NCBI GenBank assembly: GCA_002315885.1
Contig: DCIO01000067.1
Span: 1 to 26,537, forward strand
Direction: 5' to 3'
Source of the DNA: Lentisphaeria bacterium UBA1724
GTDB lineage: Bacteria > Verrucomicrobiota > Lentisphaeria > Oligosphaerales > Oligosphaeraceae
Length of the DNA stretch: 26,537 bases
The notes below the pieces were generated by a model. It ran no database searches, had not been told where the DNA came from, and saw only the letters and a list, made by a program, of their open reading frames with translations. The position numbers were made by a program, and so were the translations under genes. This document shows, one piece after another, positions 1-7,902 of the stretch; the first letter of the stretch is position 1; every line of letters begins with the position of its first letter.

Positions 1-9
1 GTAAGAAGA

Positions 10-88
10 TGGTCGGACCAGGGAGATTCGAACTCCCGACCTTTTGTCCCCCAGACAAACGCGCTAAACCAGGCTGCGCTATGGTCCG
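10..88 (-). tRNA. tRNA-Pro (anticodon GGG)
   Basis: On the minus strand this folds as a complete cloverleaf. The acceptor stem is CGGACCA/TGGTCCG with discriminator A and an encoded CCA end. The D stem is GCGC/GCGC, the anticodon stem is TTTGT/ACAAA around loop CTGGGGG, and the T arm is GGGAG-TTCGAAT-CTCCC. Positions 34-36 of the loop read GGG, which decodes CCC proline codons. The C1-G72 first pair is typical of bacterial tRNA-Pro. A good promoter lies just upstream. Confidence 0.96.
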
Positions 89-120
89 AAAAATTGTTCT
101 CTGATTTGGAGAGCGCGGTT

Positions 121-148
121 AATATAGCGGAGATAAGGCGGATTGCAA
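121..148 (-). promoter_or_regulatory. Promoter of tRNA-Pro
   Basis: On the minus strand a -35 box TTGCAA (143-148) and a -10 box TATATT (121-126) are separated by 16 bases. Transcription would start about 25 bases before the tRNA 5' end. The -10 box continues as TATATTAAC, the same as in the rplU promoter of this window. This is read by eye and is not experimental. Confidence 0.6.
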
Positions 149-189
149 GAAGGGTATTGTGGAATTTGTGAAAAGAGTTGGAGAAAAAG

Positions 190-1413
190 TCATTTCTGTC
201 GTGTGATATGTCTTTCCAGGGCGAGGAGTGTTCCGTAGAGAAGCATTGCGATGGGGGCGACGAGGAATGAGAGTCGGAGGCCGTATGCGTCACCGACTGC
301 CCCCATAAGCCAGGTAAAGAGTCCGCATCCTGGGATACCGACGCTGGAGAAGTAGACATAGAGCATGGTGGAGTCCAGGTGTGGGAGCCTGAGTACTCCA
401 TAGACTTGGAGGGAAGGCCAGAAGGGTGCCACGCAGAGTCCTGAGAGGAAGAGCAGGAGATAGACGGTTGCGAGGACGAGAATGGGAGAAGCGAAGGTAT
501 CGGGTTTTAGTAGCATCAGCCCCAGTGAGATTGGGACTCCTGCCAGTGAGGTGGTCATCAGGAGGTGGTAGAGTTTATCCTGGGGGATGAATTTTCCGTA
601 AAGGAAACGTCCGAAGAACATCCCTGTTCCCAGTGCGGCGGTTCCCAGGACTCCGGTCCATACGCCTGTATTGAAATTGAGTTGTATGAATGCGGCGGAC
701 CAGAAGGTGAGTCCGAATTCGGCGCCCGCGCCAATCATCATGCAGAAACAGTATAGCCAGAATTTCCAGGAAGCGAAGATAGGCTTGGAGGCCTGCCAGA
801 CGCCGCATTGTTTTTCGGCGGGGACTTCGGGGTAGGGGGCGGAGGGGTTTTCACGCCAGAGGAATCCCAGAGAACCTAGCATGGATGTCACCCCGCAGAA
901 ACCTACGATGCCCCGCCAGTTGACGCCCAGGCTATGGAGCAACCCCACGATGAGGACTGCGCCGACAGTCCCCACCGACCAGAAGCTATGGGCGGTATTC
1001 ACGTATGCGCCGGGTTCCTTGACGTGGAGGTCATTGACGAAGGGCGTTGCCAGGCCTTCGCAGATACCCTCGCCGACGCCCGCCAACAGGACGCAGGGAA
1101 TGATCATCCAGTAGGCAGAGGAGAAGCTGCAAAGCAGGACGCCCGTGCCCATGATGAGCATGGATAGCCCCATGGATTTGCGCTTGCCAATCCAGTTGGC
1201 GAGCAAGCCACAGGAGAGGAGCAGGATCATCATGGCGATGCTTCGGCAGATATGGAGGAAGCCGCCCGTGCCCATACCGCCTGCGTCCAGGGGAAAATTA
1301 AGGTCCTGTCCGATTTCGACCAGGGTCAGGGGGATAACCAGCGAGCTGAATGCGTATGATGCAAAGGCGTAGAAAGCGGCGTAGTCGTATCGGCCGAAAC
1401 GGAGTTTGGACAT
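190..1413 (-). CDS. MFS transporter, 12 TM, substrate unknown
   Basis: This is a 407-aa integral membrane protein of the major facilitator superfamily, inferred to move a small solute such as a sugar across the inner membrane. It has about twelve hydrophobic helices. The helix 2-3 loop reads GLLANWIGKRKSMG, matching the MFS G-x-L-a-D-x-x-G-r-k-R signature. Helix 4-5 carries GVGEGICEGLATPFVNDLH, a Gly-rich stretch followed by an acidic loop. I place the start at the ATG of MSKLRFGRYDY. The reading frame stays open further upstream only because the palindromic repeats contain no stop. No clear Shine-Dalgarno precedes this ATG. The upstream region holds TATATT near 1471 but no good -35. The gene stands alone, with the tRNA downstream, so context does not give the substrate. 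Confidence 0.85.
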   Translation of the reverse strand: MSKLRFGRYDYAAFYAFASYAFSSLVIPLTLVEIGQDLNFPLDAGGMGTGGFLHICRSIAMMILLLSCGLLANWIGKRKSMGLSMLIMGTGVLLCSFSSAYWMIIPCVLLAGVGEGICEGLATPFVNDLHVKEPGAYVNTAHSFWSVGTVGAVLIVGLLHSLGVNWRGIVGFCGVTSMLGSLGFLWRENPSAPYPEVPAEKQCGVWQASKPIFASWKFWLYCFCMMIGAGAEFGLTFWSAAFIQLNFNTGVWTGVLGTAALGTGMFFGRFLYGKFIPQDKLYHLLMTTSLAGVPISLGLMLLKPDTFASPILVLATVYLLLFLSGLCVAPFWPSLQVYGVLRLPHLDSTMLYVYFSSVGIPGCGLFTWLMGAVGDAYGLRLSFLVAPIAMLLYGTLLALERHITRQK

Positions 1414-1489
1414 GAGGGGAAAATGGCGAAGGGGGTGTATGATGTGCCCTGGAGAGGGGTGTTTTGCATAATATAATTTTGCACTTATT

Positions 1490-1638
1490 CGACGGCGGGG
1501 ACGCCGTCGGTACACACCCTTGGCGACGGCGGGGACGCCGTCGGTACACACCCTTGACGCCGGCGGGGACGCCGTCGGTACACACGCCGGCGGGGACGCC
1601 GTCGGGGCACTCCCTTGACGACGGCGGGGACGCCGTCG
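1490..1638 (+). repeat. Tandem array of five palindromic GC-rich repeats
   Basis: Five copies of GACGGCG-GGGA-CGCCGTC lie at 1491-1508, 1525-1542, 1559-1576, 1586-1603 and 1620-1637. Copies 3 and 4 have left arm GCCGGCG. Each can fold into a 7-8 bp stem with a GGGA tetraloop, a GNRA type if transcribed in this direction. Spacing is 34, 34, 27 and 34 bases, and the linker is close to GGTACACACCCTTG. The same element occurs singly at 13343-13360 and inverted at 26514-26531. The 1414-1763 gap between the MFS gene and the cold-shock remnant holds this array and no convincing gene. Confidence 0.95.
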
Positions 1639-1763
1639 GTACACACTTCTATGAGAATTGTTTTATTTTTGTTGCGGAACGGTGCGAACTAATTACAGTA
1701 ATCCTGTTTGCGTTAGGAGTAGAGAGCAGTGCGGAACGTATCTGGGTTTTGAATGGTTGGGAC

Positions 1764-1928
1764 ATGGCAAAATATCAATTGAAATATCACGATGGTGCTC
1801 CGCCTGAGCCACCGCCTGAGGTGTGTCCGGAAATCGGCACATTGACGGCATGGAATGACGAGCGTGGTTTTGGTTTTATTACGCCCAAGGAAGGTGGTCG
1901 GAGGGATAAGTCCTTTCAATTGTTGTGA
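1764..1928 (+). pseudogene. Truncated cold-shock-domain protein remnant
   Basis: A 54-residue frame begins MAKYQLKYHDG, followed by a proline-rich linker and GTLTAWNDERGFGFITPKEGG. That last part is the first half of a cold-shock (OB-fold) domain, with the RNP1-like GFGFI motif of nucleic-acid-binding proteins. After KEGG the sequence becomes unrelated and stops after ten more residues, so RNP2 (the V-F-V-H region) and the remaining strands are missing. Neither other forward frame restores them, so this is a 3' truncation and not a simple frameshift. It lies between the palindrome array and the helicase-nuclease gene, so it may have been cut by a past insertion or recombination. No convincing ribosome binding site is seen. 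It could still make a short peptide. Confidence 0.6.
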
Positions 1929-1997
1929 GTGGTGTAAGAAAATAGGGTATATTTCCGTACAAGTCCATAGAGGCATGGATTGTTTAAGGAGCTTATG

Positions 1998-4900
1998 ATG
2001 GAAAAGAGTGAGAAATTGCAGGATTTAGGGGTGAAATTGGATGTGCAGGTGGAGTATGTGTCTGCATTGAGTTTGGCGTTGCAGCAGAATGCGATACCCG
2101 TGATAGAGGAGATCCGGATTCGGAATACCAGTGGTGAGGACTTGACGGATATTTCCTGTGAGATCAAGGCGGTTCCGGGGTGTATAACTCCGAAGACGTT
2201 GGTGATTGACTCCATAAAGTCTGGTGAGGAACGGGTGCTTACGGATATAGGCGTGGAGCCCGACTTCCAGTATGTGGTGTCGTTGAGCGAGATGGCGTAT
2301 TGCAAGATGTCTCTTGTGGTTCGTGCGCAGGAGCGTGTTCTTTTCCAGCAAGAATACGACATCCATGCGTGTACGGCAGAGCAGTGGCTGGGTTCCAAGT
2401 GCATTCCTGAGTTGATTTGCTCTTTTGTGACGCCCAATGCGGAGGTTGTCAATGCCCTGATGAGCACCGTGGCGTCGGAGTTGCAGAAAGCCACGGGGGA
2501 CAAAGACATCAATGGCTATCAGCGTGGTCGTGAGCGTGCATACGCGATATGCACTGCCATCTATCGTGCCATCCACAGCCTGGGAATTACCTACGCGGAA
2601 CCCGCGGCGTCCTTTAGCGTGGCGGGTCAGCGCATTCGTCTGGCGGATACCATCTGCAAATACCGCCTCGCCACCTGTCTGGACTTGACGGTGCTATTTG
2701 CGTCCGTCATGGAGCAGTGCGGGTTGCATCCCGTCATCATGCTGCAGGAGTCCCATGCCTACATTGGCTGCCATCTGGTGGAGCGGTATTTTCCTGAGAA
2801 TGTGATGACCGACCTGCAGGCCATTCGGAAACTGGTTGCTTTGGATGAATTCACGGTGATTGAGACCACCATGGTCACGGGAGGCGCGTCTTTCTCCGAG
2901 GCGGAAGCCACTGCACGACAGAATCACCTGAACGTTGACGAGGAGTTCCACTGCGCCATCGACGTCATTCGTGCGCGTCACAGCGACATCCGTCCCTTGC
3001 CCTTGAAGATGACTGACGCAGGAGTTGTCTTTGACCCGAAGATGCCGTCCGTGGAGAAATTGGACGCGGAGGGTCATCGTCATTTGCAGGAAGAGGTGGA
3101 TTTGGAGTCGCTGGACACCACTCACACCTTGAATCCCCGGTTGGAGAAGTGGACGCAGAAGTTGCTGGATTTGTCTTTGCGGAATCGGATGTTGAATGTC
3201 CGTGATGGTCAGCAGACCATTTTTCTGGCGTCGTCGGACATCAGCAAAGTGGAGGACCGCCTGGCTGGGTCGGACCAGCTGCAGATCCGTTCTTTGGAGT
3301 CGCTGTTAAGTGACAAGGACCTGCATGATTTTGCCATGCTTCGGAACAGCGCCGCCAAGCCTGAGATACAGGAGTTACTGAAGAAAGAGCTCTCCCAGAA
3401 GCGGTTATGGGCGTTGGTGCCCGAGAAGGTCCTGGTCGGTCGTTTGTCGAAGATTGCGCGGCAGAGTTTGACGAATTTGGAAGAAGGCGGGGTCAACACG
3501 TTGTTCTTGGCGGTAGGCTTTTTGGAATGGCGTCCCACTCCCACGGAGAAGAAATCGTACCAGGCGCCGATCTTGCTGGTTCCTGTTCGGTTAACTCGGA
3601 AGGGTGTATCCGAGGGGTATCGTCTCAGCCGTATTGACGAAGATACGATCATCAACGAGACGTTGCTGGAGTTGTTGCGGAGTCAATACAAACTGACGAT
3701 ACCTGGTCTTTCCCCGTTGCCGACGGATGACGCGGGGGTGGATGTGTCGCTGGTCATGCAGATTTTGCGTCAGAGTATCAAAGACATGGTAGGCTGGGAA
3801 GTGCGTGAGGAGATGTGCCTGGGCAATTTCTCCTTTGGCAAATTCATCATGTGGAATGACATGAAGGCTCGTGGGGACGAGTTGCAGAAGCATCCGTTGG
3901 TGAATCATCTCATGAGTGGTGCATCGGGCTATTCGGATGGGGTGGAAGTCTTTGCTCCCGAGGAAGTTGGCAAGTGTCTGAAATTGGAGGAGCTCTACTG
4001 TCCCATGAGTGCGGACTCCTCCCAGTTGACTGCGGTGCTTTACTCTGCGTTGGGGAAGAGCTTCGTGCTATATGGTCCTCCTGGAACGGGCAAATCCCAG
4101 ACCATCACCAACCTCATTGCCCACAATATGTCTCTTGGGCGGCGAGTGTTATTCGTTTCGGAGAAGAAGGCGGCGTTGGATGTGGTCCACAAGCGACTGA
4201 GCAAGATTGGTCTACGGCCATTCTGCCTGGAATTGCACTCCAACAAAGCGGGAAAGACCGCGGTGCTTTCGCAGTTTGACGAGGCGTTGCAGGTGCCTGC
4301 CAGCAACCAGGGCATCCCCTGGGATGAGATGGTGAATACCTTGGACAAGACACGGCAGGGGCTCAATCAGTATGTGGAGGCGCTCCATTACGTCTATCCC
4401 AATGGCCTCTCAGCCTTCGAGTGCTTCTCCAAGCTCTTCGAGCATCCGCGGAAATTGCGTGGCAGCTACCTGCCTGAAGGGGATTTGCTGACCCATCCCA
4501 AATCGGATTACGATGGGTTGCTGGAGATCATCGAGGCCTACCAGCGTGCCTGGCTGGATACCACTCCCGATGCGCGTATTGCATTGGAGAGTGTGAAGGA
4601 CGCCACTTGGACGCCCATCTACGAGGCATCGCTGACCGACGCCGCGAAGGCGTTTTTGGAGGCATCGGGGCATTTTGCTCGTGCCTACGCAGAAGTGCGT
4701 GAGTGGCTGGGACTGGATGGGGCGGACGATTTCCGGCAGGTGAGGGGCACTTTGGCGCTCTATGCCGCGTTGGAGGGTGTCTCAGGAATCCCTGGTCAAT
4801 TTCTTGCAGACGACATTTCTGAGAAAGCGTCGCTGCTACAGGAATACACGGAGCGTGCGGCGCATCGGGACGAAATTGGCCAGTCGTTGTCGAATTTCCG

Positions 4901-7763
4901 TTTGGAGAAGCTTTCCGACTACGATTGGTCGGGGATTGAGGCGCGCATCCAGCAGAATCAGCAATCCTTCTGTCTAGTGCGTTTCTTCAAGAATCGCTCC
5001 TTGCTGAAAGAATTGGCCGGCATCAAGAAATTGGGCGCGACGGCGTTGACGCTTCCTGAGTTGTGCGAGGCATTGCCGAAGGTGGTGGAATATCTGGATG
5101 TCCAGCGGGACATATCCGCTCGTGAAGCGACTGTGAAGGGCATTTTGGGGGATTTATGGCGTGAGGAGCAGACCGATTGGACGCAGGTGCTGTCTGGTGC
5201 GAAGAAGGCCGGCGAGTTGGTGGAACACGTCTGTGGGATGACGGAGGCGGGGTCTTCTGCACGAAGTTCGCTGTACGCCCGTCTGCGTGAGATTGTGGGG
5301 TCGTCTCGTGCAATGGCTGCGCCTTCTGTGGGCAAGTGCTTTGTGGATTTCCAGAAGTCGTTGGATAGCTGGAGTGCGTACGCGGTGGTTTCGGAGGACG
5401 AGCATCAAACCCTGGGCGAGTTGCGCGATGTGGCGAAGGGCATCCTGGCATGCGTATTCGAGCTTCGGAAGGAGCTCCTCTATCGTGAAGAACGCTCTTC
5501 CGCGCTGTCGGCGGGGTTGGGGAATTTCGTGCGTGCGGTGGAGTCCGACGAGTTGCCGGATGGGGATTTGCTGTCGGAATTCCAGGCGCTGTATTATGAC
5601 GAGATGCTCACGGCGATTGTGAATCACTCGGATGTATTGCGGAAATTCTCTGGGGCGACCCAGAATGACCGGGTACGTCAATTCCGTGCGTACGACCAGG
5701 AGTACATGAAATTATCGAAGGAGATTGCCTTTGCGCGTTTGGCGTCGAAGTTGCCTCGTGGTCGTTTTGAAGAGCGGAAGTTGGAGAATACGGAGTTGGG
5801 CATCTTGAAGCGTGAGTGTTTGAAGAAGGCCCGTCAGTTGCCCGTGCGTCAGTTGTTGCAGCAGATTCCGAATTTGTGGCCGTTGTTGAAGCCCTGCTTC
5901 TTGATGAGTCCATTGTCGGTGGCGCAGTATCTGCCGCCAGATGCCTCCTCTTTTGACTTGGTGGTCTTTGACGAAGCGTCCCAGATTCCCGTATGGGACT
6001 CGATTGGCGTCATTGCCCGTGCCAAGCAGTTGATTGTGGTGGGCGATCCGAAGCAGATGCCTCCCACGAATTTCTTCCAGAAAGGCGAGTCGGAGTCCGA
6101 AGAGTTGGATGACGAGGAATTGGAGCAGATTCCCGACATGGAGAGCATTCTGACGGAGTGCCTGGCGGCGGGTGTTGACCAGACCTACCTGAATTGGCAC
6201 TACCGCAGCCGTCACGAGTCCTTGATTGCCTTCAGCAACCACTACTACTACGAGGACCGCCTGTGCACCTTCCCCTCTGCGGGGAATCCTGAGAACATGG
6301 GTGTGAAATTCCATTTTGTGGCGGATGGCGTCTACGAGCGCCGTGGCAAGCGAACGAATCTGCCTGAAGCGAAGGCGTTGGTGGCGTATGTAGTCCAGCA
6401 GCTAGCCACTGCGCCGAAGAAGCGCAGTGCGGGTGTGGTGACCTTCAGCGAGGCTCAGCGTGACCTCATTGAGGAGTTGTTGGAGTCGGAGCGTTCTGCG
6501 CATCCCGAATTGGAGTCGTATTTCAGCGACGGGAACGAGGAGCCTTTCTTCGTGAAGAACCTGGAGAATGTCCAGGGTGATGAACGTGATGTGATTTTGT
6601 TCTCGATATGCTATGCGCCCACTGCGGACGGGCATTTCTACATGAATTTCGGACCGTTGAATCGTGACGGTGGCGAGCGTCGTCTGAATGTGGCGATTAC
6701 CCGTGCCAAAGAGCAGGTGGTGGTCTTCTCCAGCATCCACGGAGAGCAGATTAACCTGGAGCGCACCAGCGCGGTGGGTGCCAAGCATCTGCGGCAGTTC
6801 CTGGATTACGCGGAACACGGCCTGCCTGCACAGGCGCAGGACGCGTCTGCGGGGGCGTTTGCGACAACGGGGTTGATTGCCTCCATCGGTCATTTCCTGG
6901 AAGGGCAGGGCTACCAGATTGTCCGTGCGGTGGGCTGCTCTGGGTATCGCATTGACTTGGCGGTGAAGAATCCGAAGAATTCCCAGGAATACATTCTGGG
7001 GATTGAAGGGGATGGTCGGGTGTACGCCTCCCAGAAGACTACGCGTGACCGTGAGGAAATTCGTGACTCCGTGCTTCGGTCATTGGGCTGGAATACCTAT
7101 CGTGCCTGGAGTGTGGATTGGTTCTTCAATCGGGAACGTTGCCAGAAGGAATTGCTGGCGCTGCTGGAGAAGCTGGTTGCGGGAGAGACGGTGGATGCAG
7201 GTGCCCCGCCGCCGCCAGTCTGTGTGCACGCCGTGGAGTCAGTCCCGAATCCTGCCGAAGAGTCGCCGGCGCACCGTCGGGAATACACGATGTGGAAGCC
7301 CACGAGCGCGCTTCGCTTGACCTCTGCGGAATTTGTGAATCCCATGAAGCGACGATTGATTCGGACGCAGATCCAGGAGATTATCCAGACTGAGGCGCCG
7401 ATTCTGCAGGAGGTGCTGCAGAAGCGCTTGCTGAAAGCCTGGGGCGTCATGCGGATGTCGGGTGATGTACAGACGACGCTGGAAGCGGTGATGCGCGATG
7501 TGCACGCCGTGGATGGTGTGGTCTGGGCGGATGGGCAGAATCCCGCGGATTACCCGTATTATCGCGCGAATCAAGAAGGCGAGAATGGTCGCAGCCTGGA
7601 GGAAATCCCCAAAGTGGAGATTGCGAACGCCATGGAGGAAGTCCGCCGGGATTACATGCCCAAGGAAGAGGATACCCTCTATCGGGAAACCCTGCGACTT
7701 CTGGGGCTACCCGCGGTGGTGAATGCGAAGGCACGGGAGATCCTCGGGGCCTTCGGCGGCTGA
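1998..7763 (+). CDS. DUF4011-helicase-Vsr-like nuclease-DUF3320 protein (Hhe-type defence candidate)
   Basis: This is a 1921-aa multidomain protein. In order it has an N-terminal beta-rich region and a transglutaminase-like segment (C227 in TCLDLTVLF, H253 in ESHAYIG). DUF4011 follows with LLDLSLRNRMLN near 389. The split SF1 helicase has Walker A GPPGTGKS at 693-700, Walker B VFDEAS with D1325/E1326, then VGDPKQMPPT, YRSRHESLI, QGDERDVILFS and NVAITRAK from 1564. A PD-(D/E)XK-type Vsr/DUF559-like nuclease has D1653, E1670 and D1672, and a DUF3320-like tail starts near 1785. From the family literature as I recall it, DUF4011-helicase-Vsr proteins were described as single-gene anti-phage systems (Hhe). 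The role here is inferred: ATP-driven recognition and cleavage of foreign nucleic acid. I chose the ATG at 1998 because AAGGAG (1986-1991) lies 6 bases before it. A weak TATATT sits at 1948-1953. The gene is alone in its unit. The nuclease motif reads GIEGDG with YASQ after it, where relatives usually have GIECDG and YH. Confidence 0.9.
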   Translation: MEKSEKLQDLGVKLDVQVEYVSALSLALQQNAIPVIEEIRIRNTSGEDLTDISCEIKAVPGCITPKTLVIDSIKSGEERVLTDIGVEPDFQYVVSLSEMAYCKMSLVVRAQERVLFQQEYDIHACTAEQWLGSKCIPELICSFVTPNAEVVNALMSTVASELQKATGDKDINGYQRGRERAYAICTAIYRAIHSLGITYAEPAASFSVAGQRIRLADTICKYRLATCLDLTVLFASVMEQCGLHPVIMLQESHAYIGCHLVERYFPENVMTDLQAIRKLVALDEFTVIETTMVTGGASFSEAEATARQNHLNVDEEFHCAIDVIRARHSDIRPLPLKMTDAGVVFDPKMPSVEKLDAEGHRHLQEEVDLESLDTTHTLNPRLEKWTQKLLDLSLRNRMLNVRDGQQTIFLASSDISKVEDRLAGSDQLQIRSLESLLSDKDLHDFAMLRNSAAKPEIQELLKKELSQKRLWALVPEKVLVGRLSKIARQSLTNLEEGGVNTLFLAVGFLEWRPTPTEKKSYQAPILLVPVRLTRKGVSEGYRLSRIDEDTIINETLLELLRSQYKLTIPGLSPLPTDDAGVDVSLVMQILRQSIKDMVGWEVREEMCLGNFSFGKFIMWNDMKARGDELQKHPLVNHLMSGASGYSDGVEVFAPEEVGKCLKLEELYCPMSADSSQLTAVLYSALGKSFVLYGPPGTGKSQTITNLIAHNMSLGRRVLFVSEKKAALDVVHKRLSKIGLRPFCLELHSNKAGKTAVLSQFDEALQVPASNQGIPWDEMVNTLDKTRQGLNQYVEALHYVYPNGLSAFECFSKLFEHPRKLRGSYLPEGDLLTHPKSDYDGLLEIIEAYQRAWLDTTPDARIALESVKDATWTPIYEASLTDAAKAFLEASGHFARAYAEVREWLGLDGADDFRQVRGTLALYAALEGVSGIPGQFLADDISEKASLLQEYTERAAHRDEIGQSLSNFRLEKLSDYDWSGIEARIQQNQQSFCLVRFFKNRSLLKELAGIKKLGATALTLPELCEALPKVVEYLDVQRDISAREATVKGILGDLWREEQTDWTQVLSGAKKAGELVEHVCGMTEAGSSARSSLYARLREIVGSSRAMAAPSVGKCFVDFQKSLDSWSAYAVVSEDEHQTLGELRDVAKGILACVFELRKELLYREERSSALSAGLGNFVRAVESDELPDGDLLSEFQALYYDEMLTAIVNHSDVLRKFSGATQNDRVRQFRAYDQEYMKLSKEIAFARLASKLPRGRFEERKLENTELGILKRECLKKARQLPVRQLLQQIPNLWPLLKPCFLMSPLSVAQYLPPDASSFDLVVFDEASQIPVWDSIGVIARAKQLIVVGDPKQMPPTNFFQKGESESEELDDEELEQIPDMESILTECLAAGVDQTYLNWHYRSRHESLIAFSNHYYYEDRLCTFPSAGNPENMGVKFHFVADGVYERRGKRTNLPEAKALVAYVVQQLATAPKKRSAGVVTFSEAQRDLIEELLESERSAHPELESYFSDGNEEPFFVKNLENVQGDERDVILFSICYAPTADGHFYMNFGPLNRDGGERRLNVAITRAKEQVVVFSSIHGEQINLERTSAVGAKHLRQFLDYAEHGLPAQAQDASAGAFATTGLIASIGHFLEGQGYQIVRAVGCSGYRIDLAVKNPKNSQEYILGIEGDGRVYASQKTTRDREEIRDSVLRSLGWNTYRAWSVDWFFNRERCQKELLALLEKLVAGETVDAGAPPPPVCVHAVESVPNPAEESPAHRREYTMWKPTSALRLTSAEFVNPMKRRLIRTQIQEIIQTEAPILQEVLQKRLLKAWGVMRMSGDVQTTLEAVMRDVHAVDGVVWADGQNPADYPYYRANQEGENGRSLEEIPKVEIANAMEEVRRDYMPKEEDTLYRETLRLLGLPAVVNAKAREILGAFGG

Positions 7764-7773
7764 CGCCCGCCTT

Positions 7774-7843
7774 GCCCCTCGTTTCGCTTTGCGCCATAGG
7801 CGCGCTACACGAGGGGCGCACCTACGGGGAGCTTTCGCTCCCC
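7774..7843 (+). terminator. Structured 3' region after the helicase gene, possible terminator
   Basis: Arms GCCCCTCGT (7774-7782) and ACGAGGGGC (7809-7817) enclose an inner hairpin GCGCC-ATA-GGCGC (7791-7803). A second perfect hairpin, GGGGAGC-TTTC-GCTCCCC, follows at 7826-7843. There is no T run after either, so classical Rho-independent termination is not shown. The pair could be a terminator, an mRNA 3' protector or a repeat remnant. The rest of 7764-7902 shows nothing coding. Confidence 0.4.
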
Positions 7844-7902
7844 TCTCCCGGACCTGGTCTTTGCGCGAATCCCTTGAGTCCCTTCTGTGCTAATTTCCTT
7901 TT

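Noticed and set aside
1490..1638. CRISPR array
   Set aside because: The repeats are only 18 bases and palindromic, the linkers are nearly identical instead of unique spacers, and no cas gene is present.
1414..1644. N-terminal extension of the MFS gene and other Arg/Pro-rich frames through the repeats
   Set aside because: The palindromic repeats contain no stop codon in several frames and the 34-base unit shifts frame from copy to copy. The translation is repeat-derived (RRRPRRR, TASPP) and not protein-like. The MFS fold starts at MSKLRFG.
1673..1738. Direct repeat TGCGGAACG as a possible target-site duplication
   Set aside because: The two 9-base copies enclose only 48 bases with no terminal inverted repeats or transposase. 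This is probably chance.
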